A stretch of DNA of 64,000 nucleotides from Candidatus Poribacteria bacterium (GTDB lineage Bacteria > Poribacteria > WGA-4E > PCPOR2b), in contig JAPPKS010000012.1 of assembly GCA_028819845.1 (NCBI GenBank), positions 124,001-188,000 on the forward strand. The letters are read 5' to 3'. Shown one piece after another: positions 20,377 through 30,096 of the stretch; positions within the stretch are counted from its first letter, which is position 1; each line of letters starts with the position of its first letter. The translations under genes were made by a program, and so were the position numbers. The notes below the pieces were generated by a model. It searched no databases, was not told the DNA's origin, and saw only the letters and a program-made list of their open reading frames with translations.

Positions 20377-21552
20377 TTACATACATTCAAAAATTCCTGC
20401 CGCGCCCATTCCGCCGCCGATGCACATCGTGACCATGCCGTAGCGTGCATTCCGCCGGCGCATCTCGTTAATCAGCGTGACTGATAGCTTTGTACCAGTG
20501 CATCCAAGCGGGTGTCCCAGCGCAATGGCGTTGCCATTGACGTTGACTTTATCGATTGGAAGATTGAGTTCGTCAATTACCGCAAGCGCCTGTACCGCAA
20601 ACGCTTCGTTCAGTTCAATCAGATCGATGTCGTCGAGAGAAAGGCCCGCGAGTTTCAACGCTTTTGGAACAGCCGCAACTGGTCCAATCCCCATGATTTC
20701 TGGCGGGACACCCGCAGTGGCATAACCAACAAACCGCGCCATCGGTTCGCATCCGAGTTCCGCGGCTTTCTCCGCAGACATAAGCACGACCGCCGCCGCA
20801 CCGTCGCTCATCTGGGATGAGTTTCCGGCGGTGACGCTGCCGTCCTCGCGAAATACAGGTTTAAGTTTTGCCAATGCCAGAATGGATGTATCCCGGCGAA
20901 CACCTTCGTCAACGGTGAATTCAAAGGTCCGCGTTTCTTGCACGCCGTTATCATTCGCATGCGTCTCAGTCACAGAGATAGGTAAAATTTCAGCCTTGAA
21001 CTTGCCTGTATCAATCGCATCAGCCGCTTTCTGATGGCTAGACATCGCGTACGCGTCCTGAATTTCACGCGAGATACGGTATTTGCTTACTAGATTCTCG
21101 GCGGTCAAGCCCATACTGAGATAAACATCGGGATAGTGCTCAACAAGGTGTGGGTTCGGTGCCGACGTGATGTCGTAAGGAACGAAACTCATGCTTTCCG
21201 TTCCTCCAGCTACCACTACGTCAGCGAACCCGCACATAATTCGTTCCGCCCCCATAGCAATCGTCTGCAAGCCTGAAGCACAAAAACGGTTCACGGTCAT
21301 TGCAGGAACAGAAACCGGTATACCCGCACGTACGCAGGCAATTCGCGCGACATTCACCCCCTGCGGGCCTTCGGGCATGGCGCAGCCAATAATTACGTCG
21401 TCGATTTCTTCGGCATCAAGGTTCGGCACCCGATTGATAGCTTCTTTAATGACAAATGCAGCGAGATCGTCTGGGCGCGTATCTTTTAGCGAGCCGCGGT
21501 TTGCTTTTCCAACAGCTGTCCGTACCCCCGCTGCAATAACTGCTGAATTCAT
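20377..21552 (-). CDS. fadA: Acetyl-CoA C-acyltransferase (3-ketoacyl-CoA thiolase)
   Basis: A 391-residue thiolase for the last step of the beta-oxidation cycle. The nucleophilic Cys is in NRFCASGLQ (about residue 91). The His of [11 protein letters not shown] (about 348) and the second Cys of [14 protein letters not shown] (about 378) complete the active site. Length and motif spacing are normal. It lies 180 bp downstream of the FadN-type gene on the same strand, the usual pairing. Whether it prefers long chains (FadA) or acetoacetyl-CoA (AtoB) cannot be told with certainty, but context favours FadA. Confidence 0.92.
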   Translation of the reverse strand: MNSAVIAAGVRTAVGKANRGSLKDTRPDDLAAFVIKEAINRVPNLDAEEIDDVIIGCAMPEGPQGVNVARIACVRAGIPVSVPAMTVNRFCASGLQTIAMGAERIMCGFADVVVAGGTESMSFVPYDITSAPNPHLVEHYPDVYLSMGLTAENLVSKYRISREIQDAYAMSSHQKAADAIDTGKFKAEILPISVTETHANDNGVQETRTFEFTVDEGVRRDTSILALAKLKPVFREDGSVTAGNSSQMSDGAAAVVLMSAEKAAELGCEPMARFVGYATAGVPPEIMGIGPVAAVPKALKLAGLSLDDIDLIELNEAFAVQALAVIDELNLPIDKVNVNGNAIALGHPLGCTGTKLSVTLINEMRRRNARYGMVTMCIGGGMGAAGIFECM

Positions 21553-21732
21553 TCATTCACTCCTAAACGTCGTTTTGGAAACGGAAAAGATATTTGAATC
21601 GCTCGGAAAACAACAATGTTTTAAACCTCTGAATCTTCATCTTTCCATCTGCACATGATACTAATTTGGTTTGCTATTCATCACCAACAACCAGTTTCCC
21701 GCACTATGCAGAACTCTCGTGTTTCTTTCGTC

Positions 21733-24150
21733 TCAATTGCGAAGCGGCTTTCCAGTCTTTAGCGTAAACTCAATCCGATTCTGTGTCTTCTCCTCCCCGC
21801 ACAGGCTAATAAACGCCTCTCGCTCAAGGTCGAGTATGTACGACTCGGAGACGCGCTGCGGCGACGTAAGTTCACCGCCGCACAAAACGTAGGCGAGTTT
21901 ATTCAGGACAGCGGCGTCATGCTCGCTGATATAATTAGCGCTACGCATCTGATGAATTTCCAGCTTATGTTGCGCGAGTCCGTTTCTTCCCGGCACCAAC
22001 GTCTCTCGCGGCTGCGGTTGCTGGTAGCCCCTCGCGGCGATTGAACGTACCATCTCTTTTGCATCGTAGAGATGGCGCCTACTGTTTATTGAAATGAAAT
22101 CTGTGTTGCGAAGATACCCTAGCTGCCTCGCGTGTTCGCCGCTCTCGGACACGCTTGAGCGTGCAATAGTCTCAAAAGCACGCTTCACATTCTGAATTGC
22201 GTCCGCGCTGCTGTCAATCGGCAGATTTTCTTGGCAACGGAGAATCATCTCCTTTGTGCCGCCCGCACCCGGGATGAGTCCGACACGCACCTCGACCAAA
22301 CCCATATAAGTTTCTGCGGCGGCGCAGACCGCATCCGAATTGAGAACAACCTCACACCCGCCGCCGTACGTCATTCCCGATGGGGCGGATACGACGGTTT
22401 TCGGCGAACTACGCAGCGACATATTTGCCGTCTGGAAATTCAGGAGGATTTCGTCAATCGCGTCCCAATCTTTGTTCCTCGCCTTTTCAAGAACCAAGAC
22501 AAGGTTTAACCCCACCGAAAAGTTGTCACTGTGGTTGCCGATGATGAGTCCGACAAAGTTCCGCTCGACCTCGTCGAGGGCGTTTAGCATCATCTCAAGC
22601 GTGGAAGTATTGATGATATTCATCTTGCTGTGGAACTCAAGGCAAGCTACACCATCCCCAATATCAATTAGGCTGGCATCAGCATTGGATTGCACCGTCT
22701 TACCGTCTGATCGGAGGTCCGAGAGAACGATGTCCTCTGAAGGAGTTTCGGTCTCTTGGTAACTATTTGACCCGAGATCGAAATAAGCGCTCTTGGCATG
22801 CGAATCTTCCGGATTGACCGCCCTGTAAAAGGACGTGTGCCCCGAATCCAACAGATTGGCGGCGAGCGGCGGAATTGCACCGCCTTCGGACTGCATTCGT
22901 TCAACGGATTCCAGCACGCCGATTGCGTCCCAAATCTCAAACACGCCAAGCTCCCAATTGAAACCCCATTTCATGGCTTTGTCGACGCTCGCCAAATCAT
23001 CCGAGATTTCGGGGATACACGACGCAGCATAGCGCAACAAGTTACTCAGACTTTTCCACACTAACCGCCCTTCCCGGCTGTCGTTGTCCGTAAGTGCCTT
23101 GATCCGCGCACCGGCATCCCTAATTCGCTTTACTGAGTCGAGCGTACGAGATTGCACACTTTCACGAGGTACATATTCAAGTGTATTGTAGTTCAACGTC
23201 AAGATTTCACTGCCTTTTTCACCGGGACGTTTATGATAAAATCCTCGTCCTGTTTTGTCACCAAGCCAATTCCTCTCGATCATGTGCAAAATGAACTCCG
23301 GCACACGGAAAACAGCACGCCGTTCATCGTCAGGCAACGCTGTGTTAAGATTCTTTGCCATATCCACAAGTATATCTACCCCGATAAGATCGCCCAGCCG
23401 GAAGGTGGCGCTTCGCGGCCGTCCAATCAGAGGCCCTGTAATCACATCGACCTCATCAATGGTATAATCCTCTTCAAGCATCAGATGGATAGTGTGCATC
23501 ATCGCAAAGGTGCCGATCCGGTTGGCGATGAAATTGGGCGTATCCTTGCAGCGCACAATCCCTTTTCCGAGTATCCGCTCTCCAAAATCGGCAGCAAAAT
23601 CGACCAGATTCGTTCGAGTCTCCGCTGTTGGAATAATTTCAAGCAGGTGCATGTACCGCGGCGGGTTAAAGAAATGCGTTCCTAAAAAGCACTCCCGAAA
23701 GTTTGCAGAGCGCCCTTTGGAAAGTGCATTGATGGAGATTCCAGATGTGTTAGAACTTACGAGCGTGCCGTGTCTGCGGTGCCGGTCGATTAATTCGTGA
23801 ACCTGTTTTTTTACCTGTAAATTTTCGGTGACTGCTTCAACGATCCAGTCCGCCTCAGCCAACCGGTCGGCGTGGTCGCTAAGGTTTCCCGCCCGAATCA
23901 ACCGCGCTGCTTCGCGAACATAGAACGGTGAACGGGTTTTCGCGATTTTCATCCGATCCAGTGCAGACGCCGCGATTCGATTCCGCTCAACAGAGCGGCC
24001 GCAATTTTCATCCTTCATGCCAGCGGGTAAAACGTCCAACAAGTCACAAGGGATACCGACGTTGGCGAAATGGGCGGCAATCTGCGAACCCATTGTACCG
24101 GCGCCCAAGACTGCAACTCGTTTTATTTTGCGATATAATTCTACTTGCAA
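21733..24150 (-). CDS. fadN: FadN-type bifunctional 3-hydroxyacyl-CoA dehydrogenase / enoyl-CoA hydratase
   Basis: An 805-residue enzyme for the two middle steps of beta-oxidation. The dehydrogenase half comes first: a Rossmann motif AVLGAGTMGSQIAAHFANVGI (about 13-33) and GTHFFNPPRYMHLLEI near 145. The hydratase/isomerase half is C-terminal, with GMTYGGGCEVVLNSDAV and GLIPGAGGTKE (about 580-630). This order is that of Bacillus FadN rather than Escherichia FadB. The gene starts 11 bp after the dacB stop and is followed by fadA. Confidence 0.92.
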   Translation of the reverse strand: MQVELYRKIKRVAVLGAGTMGSQIAAHFANVGIPCDLLDVLPAGMKDENCGRSVERNRIAASALDRMKIAKTRSPFYVREAARLIRAGNLSDHADRLAEADWIVEAVTENLQVKKQVHELIDRHRRHGTLVSSNTSGISINALSKGRSANFRECFLGTHFFNPPRYMHLLEIIPTAETRTNLVDFAADFGERILGKGIVRCKDTPNFIANRIGTFAMMHTIHLMLEEDYTIDEVDVITGPLIGRPRSATFRLGDLIGVDILVDMAKNLNTALPDDERRAVFRVPEFILHMIERNWLGDKTGRGFYHKRPGEKGSEILTLNYNTLEYVPRESVQSRTLDSVKRIRDAGARIKALTDNDSREGRLVWKSLSNLLRYAASCIPEISDDLASVDKAMKWGFNWELGVFEIWDAIGVLESVERMQSEGGAIPPLAANLLDSGHTSFYRAVNPEDSHAKSAYFDLGSNSYQETETPSEDIVLSDLRSDGKTVQSNADASLIDIGDGVACLEFHSKMNIINTSTLEMMLNALDEVERNFVGLIIGNHSDNFSVGLNLVLVLEKARNKDWDAIDEILLNFQTANMSLRSSPKTVVSAPSGMTYGGGCEVVLNSDAVCAAAETYMGLVEVRVGLIPGAGGTKEMILRCQENLPIDSSADAIQNVKRAFETIARSSVSESGEHARQLGYLRNTDFISINSRRHLYDAKEMVRSIAARGYQQPQPRETLVPGRNGLAQHKLEIHQMRSANYISEHDAAVLNKLAYVLCGGELTSPQRVSESYILDLEREAFISLCGEEKTQNRIEFTLKTGKPLRN

Positions 24151-24161
24151 TTTATTCGCCT

Positions 24162-25694
24162 CTACCTTGTTTCCTCATTACTATCTCTACTGAATCGGGT
24201 GAGTGCATCGCCGATTTTATCTTGCAAGGATCGGCGTAAATTTGCAGAGCCTTTGAAATTACTCATCAAGACCGCGAAAGCCAAAATTTCGCCTTCCGCC
24301 GTCATGGTATAACCGGCAAGCGTCGAAACACCTCTCATCGTACCCGTTTTTGCCCGTAAAATGCCGCCCGCTCTCATGTCATTCATCCGCCTTTTCAACG
24401 TCCCATCAACGCCCGCAATGGGCAAAGATACAAGATATTCGGGCATCATCGCAAAATTGTTGAACATATAAGTTAGAAGACTCGTTAAGGCCGAAGCCGT
24501 GACAAGATTGTATCGGGAAACGCCCGAACCGTCCGCTAAGGTGTACCGTGAATTGTCCAGCCCAATTTCTTTCAAAAACTCGCCGATAGCGGCAATCCCT
24601 TTTTGCGCTGTACCGGGTGCGCCCTTTAACTCCGCGCCAATCGTTTTTAGGATGAGTTCTGCTGTTAAATTATCGCTGGATTTGTTCATCCCCCAGAGAA
24701 TGCGAGATAGCGGCACTGATACATGATTGGCAATTTTCAACGCCCTTTCGGGAACAACACCGTGACGTATACTCCCCCGAAACATGATTCCATTCTGCGC
24801 AAGCTTCTCCTTCAGTAGCGTCCCACAATAAAGCGCGGGATCGACGACATCCACCTGTCGATTGACGTCAGCTTGACCAATCTCCATCGAACCGCGGATG
24901 GTCAATACGTTTGCCTCCACCGGCTTCCACTGTCGTTTAATGCTCAATCTTGTGGCGTCTGAAGCGGTGACGGTCGCCGCCTCATTGACAACTTTCATGT
25001 ACCGCGTGGGGGGTTCAAGATGCACGTCAACGGGATCGTCTATATTGCGGCCCGGCGACACGCGGACGCGAACGCCGTTGTGATTGATGGTCAGCGCGCT
25101 CAAATGCGAGTAATATCCGCCTAAGGGGCCGTCGTCCCACATCCACCCTTTCCCCCGCCGGATATCGTCGAAATAAGACTCATCCACAACAATATCGCCG
25201 TCTATAGATTTAACACCCATCGCGGACAGCTTTTCAGTAAATTTTTCCAAATCGCCGCTATCGAACTTTGGGTCGCCCCGACCTTGGAGGTAAAGATTCC
25301 CTATGACGTTATCATCTTCGACACCATCCGCAAACAGGGTGGTGTGGAAACGATAGTTTGGACCCAGTTTGACGAGCGCCGCCGCAGCGGTAATCAATTT
25401 CATCGTCGAAGCCGGATGATACAGTTTATCGGCATCATTTTCATAAATTACTCTGCCGTTCGACAACGATACGACTTTAACCCCGACATTTGAAGCGGCG
25501 AGCAGCGGATCGCCCAAAATCGTTTCAATTTCACTCGATAATACGTGGGTCGGTTCAATCGGTGTCGGTGAGGAAACCGTGGCGCAACCGATGAGAACAA
25601 CCAATAAACACAACAAAAACAGCGGCATATAGGTGGTGCCGGTGCCCGTTCGTTTCTTAAAGGTGACTCCCTTTTTCCGGATAATTTTAAACAT
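24162..25694 (-). CDS. dacB: D-alanyl-D-alanine carboxypeptidase/endopeptidase (PBP4, DacB family), lipoprotein
   Basis: A 510-residue peptidase S13 enzyme that trims peptidoglycan stem peptides in the periplasm. The three penicillin-binding motifs are visible: SxxK as STMK at Ser96, SxN as SSDN, and KTG within RAKTGTMRG. The long insert between the first and second motif is typical of class C PBPs. The N-terminus is a lipoprotein signal (VLIGC, Cys37), so the enzyme is probably lipid-anchored, which is less common for the family. It is the first gene of the minus-strand run, 11 bp ahead of fadN; the two functions are unrelated. Confidence 0.9.
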   Translation of the reverse strand: MFKIIRKKGVTFKKRTGTGTTYMPLFLLCLLVVLIGCATVSSPTPIEPTHVLSSEIETILGDPLLAASNVGVKVVSLSNGRVIYENDADKLYHPASTMKLITAAAALVKLGPNYRFHTTLFADGVEDDNVIGNLYLQGRGDPKFDSGDLEKFTEKLSAMGVKSIDGDIVVDESYFDDIRRGKGWMWDDGPLGGYYSHLSALTINHNGVRVRVSPGRNIDDPVDVHLEPPTRYMKVVNEAATVTASDATRLSIKRQWKPVEANVLTIRGSMEIGQADVNRQVDVVDPALYCGTLLKEKLAQNGIMFRGSIRHGVVPERALKIANHVSVPLSRILWGMNKSSDNLTAELILKTIGAELKGAPGTAQKGIAAIGEFLKEIGLDNSRYTLADGSGVSRYNLVTASALTSLLTYMFNNFAMMPEYLVSLPIAGVDGTLKRRMNDMRAGGILRAKTGTMRGVSTLAGYTMTAEGEILAFAVLMSNFKGSANLRRSLQDKIGDALTRFSRDSNEETR

Positions 25695-25934
25695 GTTAAC
25701 CGCTCGTAATTGAAGGTGGATTCGCCGAGGGATTTTCTCACATTAGGGTTATGAAGTCAAGATCTTTTTCGGCAGCGGCAATCCGTTACTGTACCCATGC
25801 ACGGTGATATGCTACAATAGAATGCACGTTGTATGAGGTTGTCGATACAACTCCGATTTCGAATTGGATTCAGGCATTGATTCACAAATTGGCATGGAAG
25901 GCAAAATATATATTGTGCAAGGAGAAAACCAAAT

Positions 25935-26993
25935 ATGGCAAACCCATTAAAAGTTGGCATCATCGGCGTTGGCGGCATCGCCCGCACCCACGTACCGGGT
26001 TGGAACGCCTCGCCGCACGCCGAGTTGGTGGCTGGCTGTGATATCAGAGACGATGTCGTCAAACACTGGGGCGAAGCAAACCAAATAAAAACACTGGCGA
26101 CCAATCCGGAAGAACTCTTCAGCGATGCGGATATCGATATCATTGATGTGTGCACACCGAACATGTATCACGCGCCGCTGGCAGTTGCAGCGCTTGAATC
26201 GGGTAAACATGTCATCTGCGAAAAGCCATTGGCGCCGACGCCGCAAGACATCTACAAAATGATCGAAGCCCGCAATCAGTCCGGAAAATTGCTCATGACG
26301 GCACAGCATTTCCGGTTTGAACCTAAATCGAAAGCCATGAAAGCCGAAATAGACAGGGGTGTGCTCGGCGACGTATACCATGCGCGCAGTTGGATGCTGC
26401 GCCGTAACGGGTTTTCGCCAGGGCCGGGATTCGTCCTCAAGAAAAACAGCGGAGGGGGACCGTGCATCGACATCGGCGTTCATATTTTGGATTTAACCCT
26501 CTGGTTCATGGGCAATCCGCAGCCAGCCGCTGTGACGGGGGTAGCACGGGCTGAGCTCGCACATCGAAAGGGCGCTTTCTGCGCATGGGGCGGCGAGATT
26601 CCGGAAGCGTTCGATGTCGAAGATTTCGCGGCGGCGTTCGTACGATTTGAGACCGGCGCCACCCTAATCCTAGAGGTGAGTTGGCTGCTCCACCACGATA
26701 TACGCGGCGAGGACATGCAGATGTGGCTTTACGGGACGGATGCCGGCGCGCACTGGCCAAAATGCGAGTTTCTTGAGAGCAATGCTGCCACGAAGCAGCA
26801 TTTCAATCGATCCTTACAACTTTTCCCGAATCTTTTGGAAGCGCATGCACAGGAGTGCGTCGAGTTTGCGCAGGCAATTGTTGACGGCGCGCCCTCACCC
26901 GTACCTGCCGAACAGTCGCTGCAGGTGATTTCCATTCTGGACGGCATCTACAGGAGCCAAGAACAGGGCGGAGAAGTGCGAGTCAATGCGTAG
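25935..26993 (+). CDS. Gfo/Idh/MocA family oxidoreductase
   Basis: A 352-residue NAD(P)-dependent dehydrogenase. The N-terminal Rossmann motif is GIIGVGGIARTHVPGW. The EKP motif with its catalytic Lys is in GKHVICEKPLAP (about residues 92-103), and GGGPCIDIGVHILDLTLWFMG (split near 173-193) carries the family's catalytic-region His. AAGGAG lies shortly before the ATG. It stands alone, with a repeat array beginning right at its stop codon. Substrate unknown, most likely a sugar or inositol. Confidence 0.9.
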   Translation: MANPLKVGIIGVGGIARTHVPGWNASPHAELVAGCDIRDDVVKHWGEANQIKTLATNPEELFSDADIDIIDVCTPNMYHAPLAVAALESGKHVICEKPLAPTPQDIYKMIEARNQSGKLLMTAQHFRFEPKSKAMKAEIDRGVLGDVYHARSWMLRRNGFSPGPGFVLKKNSGGGPCIDIGVHILDLTLWFMGNPQPAAVTGVARAELAHRKGAFCAWGGEIPEAFDVEDFAAAFVRFETGATLILEVSWLLHHDIRGEDMQMWLYGTDAGAHWPKCEFLESNAATKQHFNRSLQLFPNLLEAHAQECVEFAQAIVDGAPSPVPAEQSLQVISILDGIYRSQEQGGEVRVNA

Positions 26994-26994
26994 T

Positions 26995-27300
26995 CTAGCA
27001 GGCATTCTCCGCATGCCGCGCTTTTAAAGTAATAGGCACACTCCGTATGCCGTAGCCTTTAAAGTAGTAGCCGCACCCCGTATGCCGTGCTTTTAAAGTA
27101 GTAGGCATACTCCGTATGCCGTTGCCTTTAAAGTAGTAGCCGCATCCCGTATGCCATGCTTTTAAAGTAGTAGGCACACTCCGTGTGCCGTGCTTTTAAA
27201 GTAGTAGCCACACTCCGTATGCCATGCTTTTAAAGTAGTAGGCATACTCCGTATGCCGTCATTTTAAAGTAGTAGGCACGCGGAGTGTGCCTGCTACTTT
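26995..27300. repeat. Tandem array of a 34-35 bp hairpin repeat (eight units) ending in a palindrome
   Basis: Eight successive degenerate units of about 34-35 bp lie back to back with no unique spacers. The core resembles GGCACACTCCGTGTGCC, itself a palindrome in the best units. Units alternate between a GTAGTAGGC form and a GTAGTAGCC form, giving a superperiod near 69 bp. The array closes with an inverted copy that forms a hairpin at 27267-27300. It fills the space between two convergent genes and may act in transcript ends for both strands, though that is inference. The same family recurs at 29831-30042 and 31119-31218. Confidence 0.85.
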
Positions 27301-27308
27301 TGGCGCGT

Positions 27309-28499
27309 TCAAACGACCTCATCCCTGCACAACTCCGTTATCGCATCGTCATCTAAGCCGAGTTTTTCCTTGAGAACTTCAGCCGTGTGCTGGCCCAGCG
27401 TGGGCGGTGCCAGACGCATCTCGGCAGGGGTCATCGACAGTTTGAACGGAGTTCCAGCGAGTTTAACGCTGCCCGCAGATGGGTGGGGCATCTCGACAGT
27501 CATTTCCCGTGCGGCTGCCTGCGGGTCGGCGAACACGCTGTCAAGCGTGTTAACTGGTCCCGCAGGTACGTCCGCATCGGCGCAGAGTTGCAGCCATTCG
27601 GCAACAGTCCTCCGGCGGAACAGGTCATCCAACATCGGAATCAAAACATTCCTCTGCGCGACGCGCTGCGGGTTGGACGCAAAACGTGCATCCTTACCCA
27701 ACGCACTCACGTCCGCCGCTTCACAGAACCGCTGCCATTGTCCGTCGTTGCCGATGGCTAAAGTGAAAAAATCGTCCGCCGCTTGAAACGCCTGGTACGG
27801 AACGATGCTGGCGTGTGCGTTCCCCCACCGCAGCGGCACCTCGCCCGAACACAGATAACTGCTGCCGACGTTTGCCAACAGCGCAATCTGCGAATCGAAC
27901 AAGGAAATATCAAGATGCTGTCCCTCGCCGCTGCGTTCACGAGCGTACAGTGCGGCAAGTATCGCATTGCATGCGAACAGCGCAGCCGCAACATCAACAA
28001 TGGCAACGCCTACCTTCATGGGCGCCCCGCCGCGCTCGCCGGTGATGGACATAAACCCGCCGCGTCCTTGAATCAGAGAATCGTATCCCGCTAACTCACG
28101 GTCAGGACCGGTGTGCCCAAAACCGCTAATGGAGCAGTAAATTAATCGAGGATTAATATCCTTGAGTTCGGTGTACCCTAAACCGAGTTGGTCGGCGCCT
28201 CCGATTCGAAAGTTCTCGATTAACACATCGCTGTTGCGCGCTAAATCCTGCACAATGGCGGCGGCTCGCCTGTCCTTGAGGTTGAGGGTGATGCTTTTCT
28301 TGTTGCGGTTGCAGCATAAGAAATATGCCGATTCGCCGCCGACAAACGGTGGGCCCCATTGCCGTGTTTCGTCGCCGGCATCCGGATGCTCGACTTTGAT
28401 AACTTCCGCGCCCAGATCGCCCAACATCATCGCGCAATAGGGACCGGCTAAATGCCGCGACAATTCCAGCACACGTACGCCATCGAGCGCACCTGCCAT
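27309..28499 (-). CDS. CaiB/BaiF family CoA-transferase
   Basis: A 396-residue class III CoA-transferase. The N-terminal VRVLELSRHLAGPYCAMMLGDLGAEVIKVE is the family signature, and the catalytic Asp lies in LAGYDSLIQGRGGFM (about residue 164). These enzymes move CoA between carboxylic acids. Its ATG overlaps the stop of the acyl-CoA dehydrogenase gene (shared bases TAATG), so the two are translated together. A CaiB-type transferase beside an acyl-CoA dehydrogenase is the arrangement of, for example, glutarate activation followed by glutaryl-CoA dehydrogenation. Substrates here are not determined. Confidence 0.9.
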   Translation of the reverse strand: MAGALDGVRVLELSRHLAGPYCAMMLGDLGAEVIKVEHPDAGDETRQWGPPFVGGESAYFLCCNRNKKSITLNLKDRRAAAIVQDLARNSDVLIENFRIGGADQLGLGYTELKDINPRLIYCSISGFGHTGPDRELAGYDSLIQGRGGFMSITGERGGAPMKVGVAIVDVAAALFACNAILAALYARERSGEGQHLDISLFDSQIALLANVGSSYLCSGEVPLRWGNAHASIVPYQAFQAADDFFTLAIGNDGQWQRFCEAADVSALGKDARFASNPQRVAQRNVLIPMLDDLFRRRTVAEWLQLCADADVPAGPVNTLDSVFADPQAAAREMTVEMPHPSAGSVKLAGTPFKLSMTPAEMRLAPPTLGQHTAEVLKEKLGLDDDAITELCRDEVV

Positions 28500-29698
28500 T
28501 ACGCATCCTCCTCGAACGGATACGGCGGCAGTGATTGCGTCAAACGCTTGTCGTTTCGGTATCCGAGCGCATATTCTGCCTGCATCAATTGGTGAATTTC
28601 CTGCGTGCCCTCGTAGATTAACGCCCCGCGTGAGTTGCGTAAGTAGCGTTCAACCGGGTACTCGTCGCTATAGCCGTTGGCGCCATGGACTTGCACAGCG
28701 TCATCGGCTGCTCTAAAGGCGCTCTGGCAATTCACCCACTTCGCTAGGCTCGCCTCGCGCGTACAGCGCGCCCCACGATTCATCATCCAGCCAATCTGAT
28801 AGTAAAGCAGCCGCCCGGTGTCGCGCCCGGCGACCATGCGGGCAATTTTTTGCTGAACGAGTTGGTGTTTCCCAATCGGACGCCCGAACGTCTCGCGCGC
28901 CTTGACGTACGATGTACTCGCCTCAAGGCACGCCTCTATCAAACCGACCGCCCCGGCGGCGACGGTGTAACGCCCGCTGTCCAATGCACTCATGGCGATC
29001 TTAAATCCTTCGCCCTCTTCACCGACACGGTTCGCTGCCGGTACACGCACATCTCGCAGTGCGATCCCTCCAGTAGCGCCGATACGTCCACCCAGTTTGT
29101 GTCTAATGCTAGAGGTGCTGACACCCTCGAAGCCGCGCTCCACGATAAATGCCGAAATGCCGCGGTATTTGGCGTTAGGATCGGTGTAGGCGAAAACCAG
29201 ATACTGGTCGGCGATGTCGGCGAAACCGATCCACGTCTTTTCGCCGTCGAGAATATAACTGCCGCCGTCCCGCCGGGCGGTGGTGCGAATACTCGAGACA
29301 TCGCTTCCCGCATGCGGTTCAGTCAGCGCAAACGCCGCCAACTTCTCGCCGCGCGCCTGCGGCGCGAGATACTTGACTTTTTGCGCGCCGCTTCCCCACC
29401 GAAACAACGTCAACGAGTTGAGGCCTAGATGCACGGAAACCAACACGCGAAAAGCGCTGTCCGCGCGCTCCAACTCTTCACAGACGATGCCGAGGCTCAG
29501 GTAGTCGCGCCCCAATCCGCCGTGGCATCTTGGAATACAAACGCCGAACAGTCCCTCTTCCGCCATCTTAGGTAAAATTTCCCGCGGAAATTTCTGTGCG
29601 CGGTCCCATTCTCGGACATACGGCAAAATCTCGCGCGCACAGAACTCGCGCGCCGCATTGCGGATGGCGTCGTGCTCCGATGTCAATGTGAAGTCCAA
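28499..29698 (-). CDS. Acyl-CoA dehydrogenase
   Basis: A 399-residue flavoenzyme that oxidises acyl-CoA to enoyl-CoA and passes electrons to ETF. Typical segments are [14 protein letters not shown] (FAD and substrate loop, about 126-139), [35 protein letters not shown] and [12 protein letters not shown], whose Glu is the usual catalytic base (about residue 366). It is first in a two-gene operon with the CaiB/BaiF transferase. A dispersed repeat with a long inverted repeat lies in its upstream region. Chain or branch specificity is unclear; glutaryl-CoA dehydrogenase is one option. Confidence 0.9.
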   Translation of the reverse strand: MDFTLTSEHDAIRNAAREFCAREILPYVREWDRAQKFPREILPKMAEEGLFGVCIPRCHGGLGRDYLSLGIVCEELERADSAFRVLVSVHLGLNSLTLFRWGSGAQKVKYLAPQARGEKLAAFALTEPHAGSDVSSIRTTARRDGGSYILDGEKTWIGFADIADQYLVFAYTDPNAKYRGISAFIVERGFEGVSTSSIRHKLGGRIGATGGIALRDVRVPAANRVGEEGEGFKIAMSALDSGRYTVAAGAVGLIEACLEASTSYVKARETFGRPIGKHQLVQQKIARMVAGRDTGRLLYYQIGWMMNRGARCTREASLAKWVNCQSAFRAADDAVQVHGANGYSDEYPVERYLRNSRGALIYEGTQEIHQLMQAEYALGYRNDKRLTQSLPPYPFEEDA

Positions 29699-29830
29699 AA
29701 TTTAGATCTCCATGCGTGGGAAGGGGTTGTCGGTATTGATTACAGTATATCAAATTCGAATTTTCTGATAAACAGAAAAAACCGACAATCACTCTTGACA
29801 AAATCTGCGATTTTCGTATAATGGCACAAT

Positions 29831-30042
29831 AAGTAGCAGGTATATTCCGTATGCCGTAGCCTCTTAAAGTAGCAGGCACACTCCATATGCCGTAGCCTTT
29901 TAAAGTAGCAGGCACGCTCCATATGCCGTAGCCTCTTAAAGTAGTAGGCACACTCCGTGTGCCGTAATCCTGGTCCCAATGCTCTGCCATCGGTGTTCAA
30001 TGCAATAGGTGGAATTTACGGCACACGGAGTGTGCCTACTAC
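29831..30042. repeat. Hairpin repeat locus with a perfect 27 bp inverted repeat
   Basis: Three degenerate units of the same repeat as at 26995-27300 are followed by a fourth complete unit (29941-29967). Its exact reverse complement is at 30016-30042, with 48 bp between. All 27 positions pair. The locus lies between two divergent genes, upstream of the acyl-CoA dehydrogenase and the epimerase (start 30097), so it occupies likely promoter space. Confidence 0.88.
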
Positions 30043-30096
30043 TATAAAAAATCGTTGACAGCATCTACCTGCACACAGAGAAAAGGGAACAAATCA

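Noticed and set aside
19722-20432. Plus-strand ORF of 236 codons
   Set aside because: Antisense to the DASS symporter gene; Ser/Pro/Arg-rich composition typical of a shadow frame.
26995-27300. CRISPR array
   Set aside because: Units are contiguous and degenerate with no unique spacers, and there are no cas genes nearby.
28850-29428. Plus-strand ORF of 192 codons
   Set aside because: Shadow of the acyl-CoA dehydrogenase gene in a GC-rich third-position frame.
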